A stretch of 64,000 nucleotides of DNA from Amphiura filiformis. Its lineage: Eukaryota > Echinodermata > Ophiuroidea > Amphilepidida > Amphiuridae. The translations under genes were made by a program, and so were the position numbers. Within the stretch, counting starts at the first letter, position 1. Each line of letters begins with the position of its first letter. Below are positions 57,645 through 64,000 of the stretch, one piece after another. Under the pieces are notes generated by a model that ran no database searches, was not told where the DNA came from, and saw only the letters and a program-made list of their open reading frames with translations. Where the stretch lies: positions 34,866,965-34,930,964 of the forward strand of contig NC_092628.1 of the NCBI RefSeq assembly GCF_039555335.1, in the 5' to 3' direction.

Positions 57645-59211
57645 CTCTCTACAGGAGTCAAGCAAACCAGAGAAGATCCGAGTGAAATCAAAAAGAGTGA
57701 AACCAAGAAGAATGTTACAGAGGAACCCAAGTCATACCTGCATGTACTGTGGTCAGAAGTTCAAAGGTGACATCTCTCGCTACAGAGCTCATCTCTGGTA
57801 TCATCAACATAAAGTGCAGAGATTTTGGTATCAGGTAGACACCAGTAAAGGTGTCAATGTGATTAAGTCTAGGCGGAAGTTTTATAAGAAAAGGCCAAAT
57901 AGGTATATATTTTTGGGGCAAGAAGAAAGTAAAAATCTTGAAGCACAAGATTCATTATCAGTTGAAAGTAATGCCACAGAGGATAGCTTTGATGCAGCCA
58001 GTAACCTCAAGTGCAGATTTTGTGAGGCGCTTTTTACTAATGAGGACCAGCTTCTCCAGCACGAGAAATTCCACTCGACGCAGCGACCGTACACATGCAC
58101 CATTTGCGGGCAGAGCTTTAAGATACGTGGTCACCTCGCTAGACACGAGGTCATTCATCAGAGAAATGAAAAACACAGCTGTGATTTTTGCAATGCCACA
58201 TTTGCCAAGACTTCACAACTGAAGGTCCACAGAGTCATCCATTTGACAGGGAAAGAAGATGAAGATGACTCATTTGACTCGGAATTACCCACGCAAATAC
58301 CCAGCAGAATTATATACCCCAAACAAAAGAAAGTGAATCCCTTAAAGATAGTACTAGGCCAGAAATTACTTAAACCAAAATTTGAAGAGGAAGATGAAAT
58401 TGAGCTACCACCAGAAGAAGAAGAAGAAGATGATATGAATGTGGATGGGTCGGATGGGATACAGAGTATCAATATTGACTACATACAGAAGAAGGCTATT
58501 GAACAGCGTAGTGCATTAGGTGAAGGGAAGGTCTGTAACTTCTGTGACAAAAGGTGTGCTAGTGCAAGAGACTTGATGGAACATGAAAGAAAACATACCG
58601 GGGAGAAACCACACAAATGCCCAATATGCTCCATGAAAACTGCACGCAAGAGCGATCTCACCAAACACATGCGTACCATGCATCCTACTGTGCATTTCAT
58701 GCGCTGCACTGTCTGTGACGCCCTCTTCACATCGCAAGAGAAGTATGAAGCTCATCAGCAGATCCACATACCTACTGATCTCATACCACCCACTCCGCCA
58801 CCAAGCTACCTGGAAAGTTCCAGCAGTTTATTAATTGGTGATCTGGATCCAAGTGAACCGCAAGAGTACCCATTAGCACTGACAAAACATTCCAGTATAT
58901 CAGAGAAGTCTACATCACACGCTGTTTTAGGGTTGTCAATACCTAAAGTGAGGTCACCATTCCGAGCACAACCTAAAGCACCTCTTGCCTGCCAGTACTG
59001 CCCAAGAGTGTACACCATCAGGAGAGATCTCATTGAGCATGAAAGAACGCACACAGGAGAAAAACCTTACGTTTGCAATAAATGCCCACAGAGGTTTCAT
59101 CGTAAAAGCAACTACTTCCGCCATCGACAAATTTGCAAAGGGATGCCCCCAGGTCCAACAGCAACACCACTAAAAGTAATGGCCACCTCGTCAAAGATGT
59201 TTGGATGTTTT
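57645..59211 (+). other. Zinc-finger exon, frame block 1 (fingers 1-9)
   Basis: A basic leader (KIRVKSKRVKPRR) precedes finger 1 (CMYCGQKF, x13 spacing). Fingers 2-4 (CRFCEALF, CTICGQSF, CDFCNATF) follow, then an acidic linker, fingers 5-7 (CNFCDKRC, CPICSMKT, CTVCDALF), a Ser/Pro linker, and fingers 8-9 (CQYCPRVY, CNKCPQRF). Finger 9 ends H-x3-C, so it is C2HC. The frame is lost at the T4 run 59208-59211; one more T would give CFYCENTF. Confidence 0.85.
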
Positions 59212-62200
59212 ACTGCGAAAACACATTTCCTGATCAAGTTACCCTTTTAAAACATCAGAGATCACACAGCTCTACTTCTCAGCAGCAGAATTCAGCAGAG
59301 ATGAAGGCAAAGAAAGGATTGGACAGGTTATTTCCATGTCAATATTGCAATAAGCGATTTTTAAATCGGTCTGGTCTTGTTGTTCACGAGAAGAGCCACA
59401 AAGGGACATATCGCACAGTTGCGGTACTGCAGAAGAAGATTCCTTACTAGATCTGGCTTAATTACACATGAGAATATGCATATAAAAAACAAGTCACGGA
59501 TCATCAAAACAGAACCTATAGACCAAGTACCAAGTGAAACTGAAATGGCTAATGATAATCATGAGGAACTGGAAGAAGGTGCACCGGTACAAGATGATAC
59601 AACCGAGACAGAACAGTTGACTGATGAATTCCAACCACAGCAGACGTACACCATACCAATGCTACCATCATGCGATGTAAAGGTGAATGAGAAGGTCCAG
59701 GCCTACAAATGTAGATACTGCAGTAAAGTCTGTGGAAAATACAGTAATCTACTGGTCCATGAGAAGCTTCATACACATGGAAATCGTTACAGGTGTAAGA
59801 AATGTGGGAAAGGCTTTGATGTTAGACGGCGACTAAAACAGCATGAAAACACGCACAAGGAATACATTTGCAATATCTGTACTAAAAGTTTCTTGCGTCA
59901 TCTTCAGCTAATAAGACATATCAAATCTGCTCACAAGAACATGTCTTTGATGAGGCCAGTTTCAATTGCAAGCAGTCATGGTGAAATCAAGCCAGGTAAG
60001 AGAGGGTTGCTATGTATGTATTGTGGTCATCGATTTTGTCGTAAGAATAAACGACTGCTCAGCCATATGCGTAGTCATCGAAAACGCTATGGGAAGTACT
60101 GGTACATTAAGGCTGCTAATGTGGTTCCTGTTATAAGCTACACCAGTCCAGAATTATCAGTTGATGTGACAAATCAAGATGATCAAATGCCACAACAGGT
60201 CTTTTCTCCACATAGTGGCTCCGGTCCATTCAAATGCCGCTTCTGTGAAAAAAGTGTGCTCTAGGAAGATGTACCTTGAGCAACACGAGGTCATTCACAC
60301 TGCTAACAGGCGGTTCCAGTGCAACACATGTGGTTTGAAGTTCTGCAAGTTATACCAACTGACAAGGCACAGAAAGAAGGCTCACAAAGGAAGCAAACCT
60401 AGTCCAAAAATGTTCATTGAAGAAGAAGGTATGGAAGAAGAACTAGACGATTATGATGAAGAAAGTGAGGAGCACTTTGTAGAGGAAGAGAGTTATGACG
60501 AAGAAAAGAAGAGCCACGTTTGTCATTTCTGTAATGCTGTATGCGATACAAGAGAAAATTTACTGAGTCATGAGAAATCCCATAGTTCTGATGGACAGGA
60601 AGTAAGCTACACTTGCAAGTTTTGTCCGATGATGTTCTACAGACGAACAGAGTATGAACGTCATGAGAGGACCCATACTGGGGAACGCCCATACAAGTGT
60701 AACATATGTAGCAAGACATTCAATCGCACATGGAATCTGAAGATACACAAACTCAATGTACATGGGATCAAATCATCTAGGTTCAGCACAGGGATGGAAA
60801 TTACACCTGTTGTTAAGTCACCACCACAGATCCAGAGGCAACCAGACCTTTATCAAGATGATGTGGGAGGTGATGTCAAGAATGAATATACCTGCAAGTT
60901 TTGCGGAAAGCATCTGATGTCTGAGTGGAGCTTACGTGTTCATGAGAGAACACATTTGCAGCAAGAAGGTGTCCATCAGTGTCGTGTATGCGGTATAGGT
61001 TTCAATCGAGAATGGGATTTGAAACAACATCTGTGGTCTGAGCACAAAGGAAGAATGAATGCCAAGACTTGTAATATTTGCCAGAAAGAATTCGCCAACC
61101 CGTCTAACCTGAGAAAACACCTGAAGCAGGTACATTTAATCAAGAATCCGTTTGTGTCAAAGTACTCTTTGCCAACAGATCTCCCTGACATTAAAGATGA
61201 AGACATTATCACTGTAGCTCCTGCTCCTCGGCCTCAGCCTCGTCCTCAACCACCACCAGTCAGTCGCATCAAGACAGAAAATTTGTACAGTCTCAAGTGT
61301 GACAAATGTGGTAAGAGGTTCGGAGACCATCAGTCTTCGCAAGCATAAGATTACTGTGTGCGGTGGAGGGCACGTCAGTGCCACATCTGTAAACAAGTAT
61401 TTTCCAACTCATCCAATCTGAATCGTCATATCGTCTCTCACACAGGACAGAAACCACACAAGTGCACTATCTGCCAACGTGGTTTCTTCCAATCAACCCA
61501 TCTGACCAGACACATGTCTCTCCATTCTGGTAAGAGACCATTTGCTTGTAATCTTTGCAAAAGTAACTTCAGCTCACAGCCGCTGTTAGACCATCACAAG
61601 CTGAGTCATTCTTTGTCTCATGGTAAGAATAAATTGATGCAAGATGTTGCAAGCAGTCTCCAGATGAATGATGAATATCTACCGTTGGGCATGCAGGAGA
61701 CAGGTGCAGCCCCATTAGCAAGTATAAAAGGTTACAAGTGTCAGTACTGTGAAGCCAACTTCATAGACCAGGCTCAACTTCGAGTCCATGAGAGAGCTCA
61801 TCTTGTTGAACTACCATTCCGTTGTCAAACCTGTTTTAAGCTTTTTGAAACTAATGGTAAGCTTGAAGAGCATGAACAAATGCATATTGAAGGATCTGTC
61901 CAAGAGAATCAAGAATCACCAAAGAGGACTGTACCAAACCAAAGCAGTGAGGAAGTTGAGCAAAAACCTCAATTATGTGGTTACTGCTCTAAAGCATTCA
62001 CAAATGCTAATGATCTGAAGAGACATGTATTTCTTGTACATAATGTTGATGAAACCACTGTGGAACCTAAACCAGAACGGAAGCCTGCTATATCAAGTGG
62101 AGGAAACAAGGTCTATCCCTGTGTGTTGTGTAGAAAGAACTTTTCAAGCAGTTCCAATCGATCTAGACATTTTCGAATATTTCACAAAGGTAAGAAGTCG

Positions 62201-64000
62201 CTGCCAGTGCTGCCATCATTCACACCAAAACCAGTTTCTAAAGCAGCTTCTAAACCAGCCGCAAAACCAACAGCAACACCAGCAGCAACCACTTATGTTG
62301 ATCGTGCTACTAAGAGATACTATTGCATACCATGTAACAGGAGTTACAGTAGCAGTGGTAATTTATCCAAGCACAGGCGAATTCATCATGGTCAGAAGCT
62401 AAAGGTCACATCACCCCAAAAACCCATGAATCTAACCACATCTCCTGGGTTCTCTAAACCTATCCAAGATGTGCAATCATCCATGCGGTCTGTAGTAGGC
62501 TTTAGAAAGTACACTTGTCATTTGTGTAGCAAAACATTCAGCAACAGTGGGAACTTGGCAAGACACAAACGGTTGTTTCATAACCAGAGGTCTAGTATGG
62601 GGAATGTTTTAGGCAAGTTACTGCATGGAAAGCAGGTTGCCGCACAGCAGAGAAGTCAGATTTCACGAGTGACTCCTCAACAACAACCCAAATCACCGAT
62701 ACCATCTCCTGTAAAGTTGCCTGTGGTACAACAACACAAACCAGCTTTATCACCTAGATCAAAAGGTGGCAAGTTTGCTTGTAACATGTGTGATAGGTCA
62801 TTCACACAAAGTACAAATTTGTCAAGGCACAAGCGAAACTTTCATGGTGTGAAACCTAGAGTGCCATATCCTGCAGAAAAACAAGTGGTTGTAAGAAGAA
62901 AGAGAAACCGGAGAGTGGAGGTGGTGGAGTGAAGTTTGGATGCTTGTACTGTCATGAGATGTTTTCTCTTAAGTCAGCTTTGATTGAGCATCAAGCAACT
63001 CACACAACCAAATCATCGTTCATGTGTCAACACTGTGATGCGACATTTGTTGATAGTAGCGCACTCGTTGCCCATGAGAAGCAACACTTGGAAGTGGACA
63101 AAAGTATGGAATGTCGATTCTGTGGTCAAACATTCACCAACCGAGGAGGACTGACGATGCACGAGAGGGCACACAAAGGGGACAAGCGATACCAATGTCG
63201 TCAGTGCTTCAAAACTTTTTTCAACAAAGCAGGGCTAATGTCACATGAAAGATGTCATGCTGGAGATAGTCATGGTGTCAGCGAGGAAGAGTCTCCAAAA
63301 CGTAGTCGAAGCAGCAGTGTCAGCAGCAGCAACAGCACCAAGCAGTACACTCCAAGCCCTCCACACGAGAGTGCTACCAGCATCATAAAACTCAATGAAT
63401 TTACAAATGACATTGCAAGACCACATTCTTGTGAATGGTGTGACAAGCGATTTTTGACTACGACTGATTTAAAGCGCCACATCAGGACACACACAGGAGA
63501 ACAACCCTATCCTTGTCCACTGTGTCCAAAACGATTCTCGCAGAGTCAGAATCTGAAGAAGCATCTCTTTGTAATCCACAAGCAAGGCATGCCATTGGCC
63601 TCGTGGAATCTAAGCGACACCCAGATGACTGCAGCACCAGCTATGCCCATACTTACTCCAGAAAAAGCTGTCCCGGAAAGAGTTGGAAAAGGTGGCTACA
63701 AATGCAGGTACTGTAGTAAAGTATGCAGTGCACTTCAGTACTTAATGCAGCACGAAAAAGTTCACACTGGGGGTGCACCACAATTGGGGAAGAATAGAAA
63801 GAAAACGCCAGTGAAGATGTCGTTCAAGTTGCCAGCAAAAGGGTCAACAACAGAGTCAAGTTCATCAAGTCCATCAAGTAGTAGGCCTAATGGGCAGGGA
63901 AGGCGCTACCATTGTTCAATGTGTTCCAAATCATTCGGGTCATCGGGTGACCTCACACGTCACATCAGGACCCACACAGGAGAGAAACCATTTGAATGTG
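57645..64000 (+). CDS. Giant poly-C2H2 zinc-finger exon (at least 43 fingers), runs past window end
   Basis: A single exon of more than 6.3 kb, in frame with the A20 exon. It encodes at least 43 C2H2 (Krueppel-type) fingers of the form C-x2-C-x12-H-x3/4-H, plus the start of another at 64000. Some are joined by TGEKP-type linkers (e.g. after fingers 5, 8, 20, 40, 43). Acidic stretches rich in E and D separate groups at about 58383-58450 and 60415-60510, and Ser/Pro-rich linkers lie near 62215-62300 and 63280-63360. Such proteins are nuclear DNA-binding factors; the target is unknown, and no KRAB, BTB or SCAN domain is visible. Frame changes occur near 59208, 59419, 60248, 61335, 61376 and 62929. 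All fall in or beside short runs, and each correction restores a canonical finger or the open frame. No premature stop occurs within a frame block. I therefore favour sequence error over pseudogene, though a young pseudogene is possible. It matches no named gene I can vouch for. Confidence 0.9.
59212..59420 (+). other. Zinc-finger exon, frame block 2 (fingers 10-11)
   Basis: Finger 10 (YCENTFPDQVTLLKHQRSH, with its first Cys in the previous frame) and finger 11 (CQYCNKRFLNRSGLVVHEKSH, quoted as CQYCNKRF...HEKSH). The frame changes again around GTTGCGG at 59418-59424; two short-run corrections (TT and C) would supply the missing first Cys of finger 12. Confidence 0.85.
59421..60250 (+). other. 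Zinc-finger exon, frame block 3 (fingers 12-17 start)
   Basis: Finger 12 (RYCRRRFLTRSGLITH), an acidic/Gln-rich linker, fingers 13-15 (CRYCSKVC, CKKCGKGF, CNICTKSF), finger 16 (CMYCGHRF, x13 spacing), and the first half of finger 17 (CRFCEK). The frame is lost at the A6 run 60248-60253; five A bases give exact C-x2-C-x12-H-x3-H spacing for finger 17. Confidence 0.85.
60251..61335 (+). other. Zinc-finger exon, frame block 4 (fingers 17 end-25)
   Basis: The end of finger 17 (VCSRKMYLEQHEVIH), finger 18 (CNTCGLKF), an acidic linker, fingers 19-21 (CHFCNAVC, CKFCPMMF, CNICSKTF), fingers 22-24 (CKFCGKHL, CRVCGIGF, CNICQKEF), a Pro/Arg linker (PAPRPQPRPQPPPVSR), and the start of finger 25 (CDKCGKRF). 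The frame is disturbed at about 61334-61337 (a TC unit missing) and 61376 (one C missing); together they remove three bases. Finger 25 would end H-x4-C. Confidence 0.85.
61377..62929 (+). other. Zinc-finger exon, frame block 5 (fingers 26-35)
   Basis: Fingers 26-28 (CHICKQVF, CTICQRGF, CNLCKSNF), 29-31 (CQYCEANF, CQTCFKLF, CGYCSKAF), and 32-35 (CVLCRKNF, CIPCNRSY, CHLCSKTF, CNMCDRSF), the last group separated by long Ser/Thr/Pro/Gln linkers. Fingers 32-35 share an SSGNL/SRHKR core, suggesting a recent internal duplication. An apparent stop at 62930-62932 comes from a single missing G in GAG(G)TGAAG. Confidence 0.85.
62929..64000 (+). other. Zinc-finger exon, frame block 6 (fingers 36-44 start)
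   Basis: Open without interruption to the last base. Fingers 36-39 (CLYCHEMF, CQHCDATF, CRFCGQTF, CRQCFKTF), a Ser/Pro linker (RSRSSSVSSSNST), fingers 40-41 (CEWCDKRF, CPLCPKRF) joined by TGEQPYP, finger 42 (CRYCSKVC), a Ser-rich linker, and finger 43 (CSMCSKSF) followed by TGEKPFEC, the start of finger 44. Confidence 0.9.

Overview
The window reads as nuclear DNA from a marine invertebrate deuterostome; an echinoderm or hemichordate is my best guess. It is AT-rich, very sparse in genes and packed with short inverted-repeat transposons and minisatellites. The one clear gene has spliced exons and a long run of Krueppel-type zinc fingers. The palindromic octamer TAGGCCTA occurs at least 21 times by eye, a word I associate with such genomes. 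The species cannot be fixed from this sequence alone.

Layout. 1-0.3 kb: 3' end of a non-LTR retrotransposon. 0.3-31 kb: no convincing gene, but minisatellites (8.3-8.95, 15.4-16.2 and 17.4-18.3 kb) and many foldback or terminal-inverted-repeat (TIR) elements, several with readable target-site duplications. 32.0-36.5 kb: a tandem segmental duplication. Its second copy keeps the empty sites of two elements that inserted into the first. 37.5-40.6 and 53.4-54.8 kb: two copies of one composite repeat, each holding an array of ~108-bp monomers; a third array in reverse orientation lies at 27.8-29.0 kb. 41-49.6 kb: AT-rich DNA, foldback elements and a tRNA-derived SINE. 50.0-50.3 kb: a possible terminal exon of a death-domain-like protein.

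54.9-64.0 kb: the main gene, on the + strand and running off the window end. A probable 5' exon (54921-55014) is followed by an exon encoding a complete A20-type zinc finger (55987-56195). That exon joins in phase to one exon of more than 6.3 kb encoding at least 43 C2H2 fingers. The product would be a giant nuclear poly-zinc-finger protein with an A20 finger at its N-terminus. The large exon has six small frame breaks. Each one resolves to a canonical finger or an open frame after a one- or two-base length change, mostly in a homopolymer, so assembly error is more likely than gene death.

Most notable beyond the gene: the 108-bp arrays carry nuclear-receptor half-sites at DR5-DR5-DR4 spacing, and an unrelated array at 15-16 kb carries DR1 plus DR5 spacing. 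Whether any receptor binds them is untested.
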